Shown here piece by piece: positions 45,426-53,796 of a DNA stretch of 64,000 bases. Position 1 is the stretch's first letter. Each line of letters begins with the position of its first letter. The stretch is from an uncultured Clostridia bacterium. GTDB lineage: Bacteria > Bacillota > Clostridia > UMGS1883. Where the stretch lies: positions 54,554-118,553 of the forward strand of contig CANRCD010000004.1 of the NCBI GenBank assembly GCA_947629005.1. The letters run 5' to 3'. The translations under genes were made by a program, and so were the position numbers. The notes below the pieces were generated by a model. That model made no database searches, was not told the origin of the DNA, and worked only from the letters and a program-made list of their open reading frames with translations.

Positions 45426-45665
45426 ATGACAAGGGAAGAGATTTTTGAAAGCTTAAACGAGGTTTTCCGCGACGTGTTTGACGATGAGGAAATCACAGTA
45501 AACGACGAAACTACGGCAAACGACATTGAGGATTGGGATTCTCTGGAGCATCTCAATCTTGTTGTCGCCGTTGAAAGAAAGTTCGGCGTTAAGTTTAACA
45601 TGGGTGAGGTCAACACCATGAAGAATGTGGGAGAAATGGTTGACCTTATTATGGCAAAGAAATGA
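45426..45665 (+). CDS. Acyl carrier protein
   Basis: 79 residues, acidic four-helix carrier. The phosphopantetheine attachment site is Ser39 in EDWDSLEHLNLV. Begins 3 bases after the FkbH-like gene with GGAGG upstream, and overlaps the MaoC gene by 4 bases. A dedicated carrier, separate from fatty-acid ACP, equivalent in position to DltC in the Dlt system. Confidence 0.93.
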   Translation: MTREEIFESLNEVFRDVFDDEEITVNDETTANDIEDWDSLEHLNLVVAVERKFGVKFNMGEVNTMKNVGEMVDLIMAKK

Positions 45666-46081
45666 ACGAGTATAGGTATGCCGATCTAAAGGTCGGAATG
45701 ACAGAATCGTTTCAGCAGAAAATAACCGCGGAGATGATGGACAACTTTATGGAACTCTCCGGGGACGTAAATCCGTTGCATAAGGAAAGCGATTTTGCCA
45801 AAGAGCACGGGTTTAATGACCGCGTAGTATACGGTATGCTGTCGGCCGCACTTATTTCTAGAATGGGCGGAGTGCACCTTCCGGGAAAATATTGTCTGAT
45901 ACAGCAGGTCGAGGTAAAATTCGCGAGGCCTGTGTATATTGGTGATATTTTGACGGTAAACGGTTCTGTCAAAGAGCTTAACGACAGTGTGCGTCAGGCT
46001 GTGATAAAAATTGAGATGAGAAATCAGAACGGCGAGAAGGTCGTACGCGGCAATTTATATGTAGGATTTTTGGAGGAATAG
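45662..46081 (+). CDS. MaoC-like (hot-dog fold) dehydratase
   Basis: 139 residues, R-specific enoyl hydratase/dehydratase family. Catalytic-type motif FMELSGDVNPLHKESDFAKEHGF (Asp-x-x-x-x-His), followed by VVYGMLSAALISRMGG. It interconverts enoyl- and 3-hydroxyacyl thioesters. With the adjacent SDR it could shape a 3-hydroxyacyl group on the carrier. ATGA-type overlap with the ACP gene. Confidence 0.9.
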   Translation: MNEYRYADLKVGMTESFQQKITAEMMDNFMELSGDVNPLHKESDFAKEHGFNDRVVYGMLSAALISRMGGVHLPGKYCLIQQVEVKFARPVYIGDILTVNGSVKELNDSVRQAVIKIEMRNQNGEKVVRGNLYVGFLEE

Positions 46082-46092
46082 GCGGTGATACT

Positions 46093-46824
46093 GTGGAAAA
46101 AGTGCTACTTGTAACAGGGGCGTCCTCGGAGGTAGGCATTGAGCTTGTCCGCAGCATATATAAGGAATATGATTTAATATATCTTCAGTACCGGCAAATG
46201 AATGACGCACTTAACACATTAACTGCAGAGCTTCAGGGTGATGCGAATATTATTCTGCTTGAGGCGGATTTTTCCGATGAGAGCGAAGTTGCCGGTATGA
46301 TAGGTAAGATAAAGGAGATTGGCTCGCCGCCGAACAATATAGTTCATCTCCCGGCACCCAAGGCATATAACATACAGTTTCATAAGGACAATTGGGAAAA
46401 ATACGAAAAGGGCTGGGAAATTTCCGTGCGGTCGGCCGTAAAAATACTGCAGGCGTTTATTCCCGATATGGTAAAAAAACGCTATGGTAGAGTCGTGTTT
46501 ATGCTAACAAGCTGTACTCATAACGACCCCCCAAAATACCAGGCCGGATATGTTACGGTGAAGTACGCGCTGCTTGGGCTGATGAAGGCTTTATCTGCGG
46601 AGTATGACGCCAAAGGGATCACGGTAAACGGGGTCTCTCCCGATATGATGGAAACGAAATTTTTGTCTGAATTGCCAAGGCTTATTGTTGAGCAAAACGC
46701 TCTCAACAGTCCGTTGGGCCGTAATATACACATTGAAGAAGTGGTACCGGTAATGCAGTATATGCTGTCTGACGCCGGCGCCGCCATGACAGGACAAAAT
46801 GTTGTAATTTCAGGCGGTCTATAA
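46093..46824 (+). CDS. SDR family oxidoreductase (FabG-like)
   Basis: 243 residues, classical SDR. Nucleotide-binding VTGASSEVGIELV (the usual Gly is replaced by Glu in GASSxxG), catalytic Tyr-Lys in GYVTVKYALLG, and the PG-like loop VSPDMMETKF. It starts with GTG at 46093. It probably reduces a 3-ketoacyl thioester for the module. The Ser usually found before the Tyr motif appears as MLTSCTH. Confidence 0.85.
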   Translation: MEKVLLVTGASSEVGIELVRSIYKEYDLIYLQYRQMNDALNTLTAELQGDANIILLEADFSDESEVAGMIGKIKEIGSPPNNIVHLPAPKAYNIQFHKDNWEKYEKGWEISVRSAVKILQAFIPDMVKKRYGRVVFMLTSCTHNDPPKYQAGYVTVKYALLGLMKALSAEYDAKGITVNGVSPDMMETKFLSELPRLIVEQNALNSPLGRNIHIEEVVPVMQYMLSDAGAAMTGQNVVISGGL

Positions 46825-46842
46825 GATTCTGGAGGCGTAAAG

Positions 46843-48381
46843 ATGAGTATAACTTCATTTGGATTTCTTGTATTTGTGACGGTAAGCCTGTTTATATACT
46901 GGAAATTGCCTGGCAAATATCAGTGGATATTGCTTCTGTTAGACAGCGTGGCGTTTTTCCTGCTTAACGCCGCGACGTACACGATTATATATCTTATTAT
47001 CAGTATTGTCTCCGTATATTATGCGTCAAACTTCTTCAAAAAAACTGACCAAATAGATGGGCTGTCTTATGAGCAAAAAACAAAAAAGAAGAAACCGGTT
47101 TTAATATTCGCTATTGTTCTTAATGCGGGTATTTTGGTTGTATTGAAATATTTAAATCTGGCAATACATACTATTAATTTTATCTCCGGCAAATCCTTTG
47201 GTGATGTTAGATGGCTGGCGCCTCTTGCCGTTAGCTTTTACACTTTGCAGATGCTTTCATATTTGCTGGACTGCTATTGGGGAATTGCTGCTCCTGATAA
47301 TAATATTTTTAGATTGGCGCTGTTTTCTTCATACTTTCCACAGATGACATCGGGACCGATAAGCAGATACTCTGATATTGGGAATCAGCTGTTTGAGTAT
47401 CATCCGTTTGAATATAAAAGAGTAACCTCAGGCATGAAGAGAATTGCGTGGGGACTTCTAAAAAAGCTTGCAATTTCAAACAGACTGGCCGTAATAGTAA
47501 ATAATATGTGGGCTGACCCTGAAACATATTCAGGAGCGTTTATCTGGATTGCGGCGCTGGGATTTGTTTTTCAATTGTATACTGATTTTTCAGGCTGCAT
47601 GGACATAGTTCTCGGCGTATCAGAATGCTTTGGAATAACACTGCCGGAAAATTTCAGGGCCCCTATGCTGTCTAAGACAATTCAAGAATTTTGGCAAAGA
47701 TGGCACATAACGTTGGGCAGTTGGCTTAGGGATTATATAATGAACCCGTTGCTGAAGTCGGAAGGGATGATAGACTTAGGCGATAAATGCAAAAAAAGGT
47801 TTGGAAAAAAGACCGGCAAAAAAATTCCCGTGTTTTTGTCAATGCTTGCTCTGTGGCTCTTGATGGGATTGTGGCACGGCGACAGTTGGAAGTATATTTT
47901 AGGCGAGGGCCTGTGGTTCTGGGTTGTTATTGTTTTCGGGCAGCTCCTTGAGCCAGCTTTCAAGATATGCAAGACAAAGTTGCATATTAATCAAGAAAAG
48001 CTGTACTGGAAGGTGTTTCAGGTAATCAGGACGGTTGCCATATTTACTTTTGGTATGCTGTTTTTCCGTGCCGACTCGCTGCCGGACGCGTTTTACAGAA
48101 TAGGGAAATCGTTTGATATGGCAAACGGCTCTGTGTTTAAAAGCTTTATTTCACTTTTTATATATAATGGTTTAGGCGGAAAAATTGGCGGAGCTATACT
48201 TGTATCTTCTATGATAATTTTTCTTGCCGTTGATATGCTGTCTTACTCGGGAAAGCATGACATACATGGCTTTTTTGAGAGGCATAAGGTTCTTAAATGG
48301 CTTGCTTATTATACTGTTACAGCAATTGTCATAATGTCCATTAATATTGGTCAGCAGGAGTTTTTGTATGCTCAGTTCTAA
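46843..48381 (+). CDS. MBOAT family O-acyltransferase (DltB/AlgI-like)
   Basis: 512 residues with about ten to twelve membrane segments. Family hallmarks: PQMTSGPISRYSD, IQEFWQRWHITLGSWLRDYI, and the invariant His345 in LMGLWHGDSW. DltB and AlgI relatives take an acyl group from a cytosolic donor and pass it across the membrane to an outside glycan acceptor, usually with an SGNH partner. Two SGNH proteins and an ACP precede it. The GGAGGCG site lies 5 bases before the ATG. Confidence 0.92.
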   Translation: MSITSFGFLVFVTVSLFIYWKLPGKYQWILLLLDSVAFFLLNAATYTIIYLIISIVSVYYASNFFKKTDQIDGLSYEQKTKKKKPVLIFAIVLNAGILVVLKYLNLAIHTINFISGKSFGDVRWLAPLAVSFYTLQMLSYLLDCYWGIAAPDNNIFRLALFSSYFPQMTSGPISRYSDIGNQLFEYHPFEYKRVTSGMKRIAWGLLKKLAISNRLAVIVNNMWADPETYSGAFIWIAALGFVFQLYTDFSGCMDIVLGVSECFGITLPENFRAPMLSKTIQEFWQRWHITLGSWLRDYIMNPLLKSEGMIDLGDKCKKRFGKKTGKKIPVFLSMLALWLLMGLWHGDSWKYILGEGLWFWVVIVFGQLLEPAFKICKTKLHINQEKLYWKVFQVIRTVAIFTFGMLFFRADSLPDAFYRIGKSFDMANGSVFKSFISLFIYNGLGGKIGGAILVSSMIIFLAVDMLSYSGKHDIHGFFERHKVLKWLAYYTVTAIVIMSINIGQQEFLYAQF

Positions 48382-48426
48382 GGTTAAATGTTTTTGAGCA
48401 AGATGACTTTATAAGGAAGAATAATA

Positions 48427-49626
48427 ATGAACATACTTATCACCGGCTCGTCAGGGTTCGTTGGGCGCAATCTCGTGGAAAATCTAAAAAATATTCGCGA
48501 CGGGAAAAACCGCGCTCGAAGACTTGACATTGACGAAATATTTGAATATGATATTGATACCGACCCCGCGCTGCTGGACAAGTTCTGCCGGAAAGCCGAC
48601 TTTGTTTTCAATCTGGCGGGAGTGAACCGACCGAAGGAAAATTCGGAGTTTATGGCCGGAAATTTTGGCTTTGCCGAAACACTGCTGAACACGCTAAAAA
48701 AGTACGGAAACAAATGTCCGGTTATGCTTTCCGGCTCTATCCAAGCCTCGCTTGATGGCAGATATGCCCTGTCGGACTACGGTAAAAGTAAGCTTGCCGG
48801 CGAAAGGCTGTTCTTTGACTATTCCGCGCGAACCGGAGCGGAGGTCTATGTTTTTCGCTTCCCGAATTTGTTCGGCAAGTGGTGCCGCCCGAACTACAAC
48901 AGCGTTGTGGCGACGTTTTGCAATAACATAGCGAACGGCCTCCCGATACAGGTGAACGACAGCGCGGCCGAACTGGAGCTGCTTTACATAGACGATTTGG
49001 TTGAGGCCATGCTCGACCTGCTTGAAGGGAAGGCGAGGCGCTGCGATTATAACGGAGTTACGCCAATACCGTCGGACAGCGGAAGATACTGTTATGTCCC
49101 CGAAACCCACCGTGCGACGCTGGGGGAAATCGTAGAGCTGCTCGAAAGCTTTAAGGCGCAGCCGAGATCTCTGCTCATGCCGGAGATACCTAAGGGTTCG
49201 TTTGCGAAAAAGCTGTACTCGACGTATCTGAGCTATTTACCTAAATCTAAGGTAAGCTTTCCGCTGAAGATGAACACGGACGAAAGGGGCAGCTTTACCG
49301 AGCTTTTGAGAACGGAAAAATGCGGCCAGTTCAGCGTAAACATTAGTAAGCCGGGCATAACGAAGGGCCAGCACTGGCATAACAGCAAGTGGGAGTTTTT
49401 CATAGTCGTGGCGGGCCACGGACTGATACAGGAGAGAAAAATAGGCTCTGACGAGGTTTTAAATTTTGAAGTCAGCGGCGATAAAATCGAAGCGGTTCAC
49501 ATGCTGCCGGGCTATACTCACAATATTATAAATCTGAGCGAAACAGAAAACCTTGTCACGCTTATGTGGGCCAACGAGGCGTTTGACCCGAACAAGCCCG
49601 ATACTTTTGGCGAAAGGGTGGAATGA
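48427..49626 (+). CDS. capF: CapF-like bifunctional epimerase/reductase (UDP-L-FucNAc pathway)
   Basis: 399 residues. N-terminal SDR domain (ILITGSSGFVGRNLVENL) and a C-terminal cupin domain with the metal-binding pattern GQHWHNSKWEFF (His316, His318, Glu) and later HMLPGYTHNI. In CapF the cupin performs 3-epimerisation and the SDR reduces the 4-ketone with NADPH, giving UDP-6-deoxy-L-TalNAc. The middle SDR segment reads SDYGKSKLAGERLF (YxxxK). It overlaps capG by 4 bases. Confidence 0.92.
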   Translation: MNILITGSSGFVGRNLVENLKNIRDGKNRARRLDIDEIFEYDIDTDPALLDKFCRKADFVFNLAGVNRPKENSEFMAGNFGFAETLLNTLKKYGNKCPVMLSGSIQASLDGRYALSDYGKSKLAGERLFFDYSARTGAEVYVFRFPNLFGKWCRPNYNSVVATFCNNIANGLPIQVNDSAAELELLYIDDLVEAMLDLLEGKARRCDYNGVTPIPSDSGRYCYVPETHRATLGEIVELLESFKAQPRSLLMPEIPKGSFAKKLYSTYLSYLPKSKVSFPLKMNTDERGSFTELLRTEKCGQFSVNISKPGITKGQHWHNSKWEFFIVVAGHGLIQERKIGSDEVLNFEVSGDKIEAVHMLPGYTHNIINLSETENLVTLMWANEAFDPNKPDTFGERVE

Positions 49627-50780
49627 GAATGTTCAAAAATGACGGCAGGCTCAAGCTGCTTATTATAGTTGGTACGAGGCCGGAGATAATCCGGCTTTCG
49701 GAGGTCATAAAAAAATGTCGCGAATATTTTGATACCGTGCTCGCGCACACCGGCCAGAATTACGACTATAATCTCAACGGAATATTTTTCCGCGATCTTG
49801 AACTGGACGAGCCCGACGTATATCTTGACGCCGTGGGCGGGGATTTGGGCGAAACAATGGGTAATATCATCGCCAAATCCTATGAATTGATGGCGGATGT
49901 TAAGCCCGACGCAGTTCTGGTGCTTGGAGATACGAACAGCTGCCTTTCCGTTATCGGCGCGAAGCGGCTCCACATTCCCATTTTCCACATGGAAGCCGGA
50001 AACCGTTGCAAGGACGAGTGCCTGCCCGAGGAAACCAACCGAAGGATTGTGGACATAATCAGCGACGTAAATCTGGCGTATTCCGAGCACGCGCGGCGCT
50101 ATCTCGCGGAATGCGGACTGCCGAAGGAGCGGACCTATGTAACTGGTTCGCCGATGGCTGAAGTTCTTCATAAAAATTTGAGCAAAATTGAGGCCAGCGA
50201 CGTTCACGAGCGTCTGAGGCTAGAAAAGGGAAGGTATATTCTGCTTTCGGCACACCGAGAGGAAAATATAGATACCGAGAAAAACTTCCGCAGCTTGTTT
50301 ACCGCAATTAACAAAATGGCCGAAAAGTACGATATGCCGGTGCTGTATTCCTGCCATCCGCGCAGCCGCAAGCGCTTGGAAGAATCCGAATTTAAGTTGG
50401 ACAGACGTGTGATTCAACATGAACCGCTGGGCTTTCATGATTACAACTGCCTTCAGATGAACGCTTTCGCGGTTGTCAGCGACAGCGGGACTCTGCCCGA
50501 GGAAAGCAGCTTTTTCACGAGCATAGGCAAGCCCTTTCCGGCCGTGTGTATAAGAACAAGCACCGAACGACCGGAGGCGCTGGATAAGGGCTGCTTCGTT
50601 CTCGCGGGGATAGACGAACGCGGTCTGCTTCAGGCGGTGGATACGGCGGTCAATATGAACAAAAACGCCGATAACGGCCTTCCCGTGCCGGATTACACGG
50701 ACGAAAATGTTAGTACAAAAGTAGTCAAAATAATCCAGTCGTATACAGGCGTTGTCAATAAAATGGTTTGGAGAAAGTGA
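49623..50780 (+). CDS. capG: CapG-like UDP-sugar 2-epimerase
   Basis: 385 residues, WecB-type non-hydrolysing epimerase fold. LLIIVGTRPEIIRLSEVI, THTGQNY-like LAHTGQNYDY, VLGDTNSCLSVI, FHMEAGNRCKDECLPEETNRR, and VSDSGTLPEESSFF. In the CapE-CapF-CapG route it converts UDP-6-deoxy-L-TalNAc to UDP-L-FucNAc. The ATG at 49623 overlaps the capF stop; an ATG at 49629 is possible. Confidence 0.92.
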   Translation: MRMFKNDGRLKLLIIVGTRPEIIRLSEVIKKCREYFDTVLAHTGQNYDYNLNGIFFRDLELDEPDVYLDAVGGDLGETMGNIIAKSYELMADVKPDAVLVLGDTNSCLSVIGAKRLHIPIFHMEAGNRCKDECLPEETNRRIVDIISDVNLAYSEHARRYLAECGLPKERTYVTGSPMAEVLHKNLSKIEASDVHERLRLEKGRYILLSAHREENIDTEKNFRSLFTAINKMAEKYDMPVLYSCHPRSRKRLEESEFKLDRRVIQHEPLGFHDYNCLQMNAFAVVSDSGTLPEESSFFTSIGKPFPAVCIRTSTERPEALDKGCFVLAGIDERGLLQAVDTAVNMNKNADNGLPVPDYTDENVSTKVVKIIQSYTGVVNKMVWRK

Positions 50781-50802
50781 CCGCCGAATGGGGGAGAGGA
50801 TC

Positions 50803-51924
50803 ATGTACGATAAAATCATCATAGGTGCCGGACTTTACGGCCTTTATTCCGCTCTTTACTGCGGGCGGAAGGGCCAGCGCGTGCTCGTGCTTGAGAGCGA
50901 CCCAACTCCCTTCCGCAGGGCGACGTATATCAATCAGGCGAGAGTGCACCAGGGCTATCATTACCCTCGAAGCGTGTCAACGGCGGTAAAGTCGGCCGGA
51001 TACTTTGAACGCTTTAACAGGGAGTACGATTTTTGCATAAACAGGGAATTTAATAAGGTATATGCCACATCGGCCCAATACTCTTGGTCGGACGGCAAAC
51101 AGTTCAAGGACTTTTGCCGAGCCGCCGGTATACCCTGCGAGGAGCTGCATCCCGAGAGATTTTTCAAGAAAAGAATGTGCGACGGTGCATTCATGACAAG
51201 GGAATATACTTACGACGCCATGATTTTGAAGGATTATTTTGTCGAAAAACTGGCGGAGCTTCCTAATGTGGAAATAATCTACGGCGCGCAAATCTCCGCA
51301 ATAGAAAAAGGCGGCGACAGCTACGTCGTCACAGCGGCTGACGGAAAGATTTACCGCTCGGCGTTTGTGCTGAACGCGACCTATGCCGCGACAAACCAGA
51401 TACTTGATATGCTTGGGTATGAAAAGTTCAAAATCAAGTATGAGCTTTGCGAAATAATCCTCTGCGACGTTAATGACACGTTAAACGAATACGGCTTTAC
51501 GGTTATGGATGGGCCGTTCTTCTCGATTATGCCCTTCGGGAAAACGGGCTTCCATTCGCTCACGTCCGTTACGTTTACCCCGCACACCACCAGCTATGAC
51601 CCTGTGCCGACGTTTTCTTGCCAAGAACGGAGCGGCGGTAATTGCTCGACATTTCACCTTGGCAACTGCAACGATTGCATAGCAAAGCCGGAAACAGCTT
51701 TTCCATATATGGCTAATCTCGCGAGAAAGTATCTAAGGGACGAGTACGGTTTCACGTACAATAAGTCGCTGTTTTCTATGAAGCCTATACTTATGAGCTC
51801 GGAAATCGACGACTCGCGCCCGACAGTGATAAGGGTGTTTTCGCAGAAGCCGACATTTGTTTCGGTTTTATCCGGCAAAATCAATACAGTATACGATTTG
51901 GACGAGGTGTTGGAGAATGAATAA
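50803..51924 (+). CDS. FAD-dependent oxidoreductase (DAO-like)
   Basis: 373 residues. N-terminal FAD-binding IIIGAGLYGLYSALYCGRKGQRVLVLES. A substrate-facing segment has INQARVHQGYHYPRS. An unusual Cys cluster near residues 275-295 (CQERSGGNCSTFHLGNCNDC) is worth noting. The reaction is unknown; such genes recur beside dTDP/UDP-sugar genes and membrane GT2 synthases in capsule loci. The ATG at 50803 follows GGGGAGAGG; earlier in-frame starts lack a site. Confidence 0.8.
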   Translation: MYDKIIIGAGLYGLYSALYCGRKGQRVLVLESDPTPFRRATYINQARVHQGYHYPRSVSTAVKSAGYFERFNREYDFCINREFNKVYATSAQYSWSDGKQFKDFCRAAGIPCEELHPERFFKKRMCDGAFMTREYTYDAMILKDYFVEKLAELPNVEIIYGAQISAIEKGGDSYVVTAADGKIYRSAFVLNATYAATNQILDMLGYEKFKIKYELCEIILCDVNDTLNEYGFTVMDGPFFSIMPFGKTGFHSLTSVTFTPHTTSYDPVPTFSCQERSGGNCSTFHLGNCNDCIAKPETAFPYMANLARKYLRDEYGFTYNKSLFSMKPILMSSEIDDSRPTVIRVFSQKPTFVSVLSGKINTVYDLDEVLENE

Positions 51925-52852
51925 GGAGAAAAATTTTGTGTCGGCGGTAGTCTATGTGCATAACGCGGAGGAGCGTATCAGCAAATTTTTGGAGATGCTT
52001 GTGGATGTTCTTGACGGTAATTTTGAACATTCCGAAATAATCTGCGTTAACGACTGCTCCGAGGACTCAAGCGCGGCACAGGTCAAAAAGTTTGGCTCCG
52101 GCGCGAGAAGCGTAAGCATTACGGTGCTTAACATGAGTTATTTCCACGGCTTGGAAATAGCAATGAATGCTGGCGTAGATTTGGCGATTGGAGATTTCGT
52201 TTTTGAATTTGATACCACCGTTCTTGATTTTGACAGCGCCGAAATAATGAAGATATATTACAGATCGCTCGAGGGCTACGATATTGTAAGCGCCGTTCCC
52301 GACAAAAGGGAAAAGCTTATGTCCACTTTGTTTTATAAGGTTTTTGACAGATTTACAAACCTTACATACGATATGCGCACGGAATCGTTCCGTATACTGA
52401 GCCGAAGGGTCATAAACCGAATAAACAGCATGAGCAAGGCTGTGCCGTACAGAAAGGCCCTGTACGCGAACTGCGGCTTAAAAACGGACACGGTTACATA
52501 CAGCGTTAAAAACGCTCCCAAAATCAAGCGCGACAAAGCGGAGAAAAAATACCGCGGCCGTTTGGCGGTCGATTCGCTCATCTTGTTTACCGATGTCGGC
52601 TACTTCATGTCCATCACGATGACTGTTATAATGATGCTTTGCTCAATTTTTATGGTCGTATATTCGCTTGCGGTTTATTTGACAAGCAACCCAGTTGCAG
52701 GATGGACTACTACGGTGTTGTTCCTTTCGGTATCTCTGTTCGGGCTGTTCGGCGTGCTGACGGTGATCATCAAGTATCTGCAGATACTGATAAATCTTGT
52801 GTTCAGACGCAAGCAGTACAGCTTTGAAAGCATTGAAAAAATAACGAAATAA
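51917..52852 (+). CDS. Polyprenyl-phosphate glycosyltransferase (DPM/GtrB-like)
   Basis: 311 residues. GT-A domain with FVSAVVYVHNAEERI, IICVNDCSEDSS, and FEFDTTVLDFD, followed by two C-terminal transmembrane segments (about 230-255 and 270-295), as in GtrB and ArnC. Such proteins attach a sugar to undecaprenyl phosphate for use outside the membrane. TTGGAGA precedes the ATG, which overlaps the upstream gene by 8 bases. Confidence 0.85.
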   Translation: MNKEKNFVSAVVYVHNAEERISKFLEMLVDVLDGNFEHSEIICVNDCSEDSSAAQVKKFGSGARSVSITVLNMSYFHGLEIAMNAGVDLAIGDFVFEFDTTVLDFDSAEIMKIYYRSLEGYDIVSAVPDKREKLMSTLFYKVFDRFTNLTYDMRTESFRILSRRVINRINSMSKAVPYRKALYANCGLKTDTVTYSVKNAPKIKRDKAEKKYRGRLAVDSLILFTDVGYFMSITMTVIMMLCSIFMVVYSLAVYLTSNPVAGWTTTVLFLSVSLFGLFGVLTVIIKYLQILINLVFRRKQYSFESIEKITK

Positions 52853-52875
52853 AAAAATATCGGAGGCGTCGGATT

Positions 52876-53796
52876 ATGAATTCATTGGTGGGGTACACAG
52901 GCTTTGTAGGCAGCAATCTGTACGAGTACGGCAATTTTGACAAGGCGTATAATTCAAAAAACATTGAGGATGCGTATGGTACAAAACCGGATTTGCTCGT
53001 TTATTCCGGCCTTCGTGCGGAAAAATATCTTGCGAATATTGCTCCCGAAAAGGATATGGAGGCCATTCTTCAAGCGGAGGAGAATATCCGAAAAATTGCT
53101 CCACAAAGGTTGGCGCTTATATCAACCATTGATGTTTTCAAAAACCCGGTGAATGTGGACGAAAGCTCCGCGATAGAAACCGAGGGGCTTCATCCCTACG
53201 GCTATAACCGTTATGTGTTGGAGCAGTGGGTTAGGGATAATTACCCCGACGCGCTGATTGTGCGCCTCCCGGGGCTATTTGGGAAAAACATAAAAAAGAA
53301 TTTTATCTATGATTTTATAAACAGAATTCCCTTTATGCTTAAGGAAGAAAAGTTCGCTGAGCTATGCTCGAAATGTCCGGATTTGGCAGGATATTACGAA
53401 AAACAGGATAACGGATTTTACAAGGTCGCTGAATTGACGCGGGAGGACAAAGCTGCTCTAAAGACTGTGTTTAAGGAGCTTGGCTTCAGCGCGTTGAACT
53501 TTACCGACAGTCGCAGCGTATATCAGTTCTATCCCTTGAGCCGTCTTTGGAACGATATTCAGCTTGCTCTCGATAACGGCGTGAAGCTGCTGCACCCCGC
53601 CACACCGCCGATTTCCGCGGCGGAGCTTTATAACTATCTGACGGGCGATGCGTTCGTCAATGAGCTTCCCGGCACACCGGCGAAATATGATTATAGGACG
53701 ATTTATGGCGAGTTGTTTGGCGGGAAAGACGGATATATATGCGATAAGGAAACAATATTGTCAATGATAAGTGAGTTTGTGGAGGAAAGGATATGA
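52876..53796 (+). CDS. SDR-type sugar nucleotide-binding protein
   Basis: 306 residues. N-terminal LVGYTGFVGSNLYEYGNF and IDVFKNPVNVDE, YGYNRYVLEQWV (YxxxL variant), VRLPGLFGKNIKKNF: an extended SDR of the RmlD-like superfamily with degenerate nucleotide loop. The Lys of YxxxK is not obvious, so a binding or altered catalytic role is possible. CGGAGGCG precedes the ATG; the stop overlaps the GT39 gene by 4 bases. Confidence 0.75.
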   Translation: MNSLVGYTGFVGSNLYEYGNFDKAYNSKNIEDAYGTKPDLLVYSGLRAEKYLANIAPEKDMEAILQAEENIRKIAPQRLALISTIDVFKNPVNVDESSAIETEGLHPYGYNRYVLEQWVRDNYPDALIVRLPGLFGKNIKKNFIYDFINRIPFMLKEEKFAELCSKCPDLAGYYEKQDNGFYKVAELTREDKAALKTVFKELGFSALNFTDSRSVYQFYPLSRLWNDIQLALDNGVKLLHPATPPISAAELYNYLTGDAFVNELPGTPAKYDYRTIYGELFGGKDGYICDKETILSMISEFVEERI

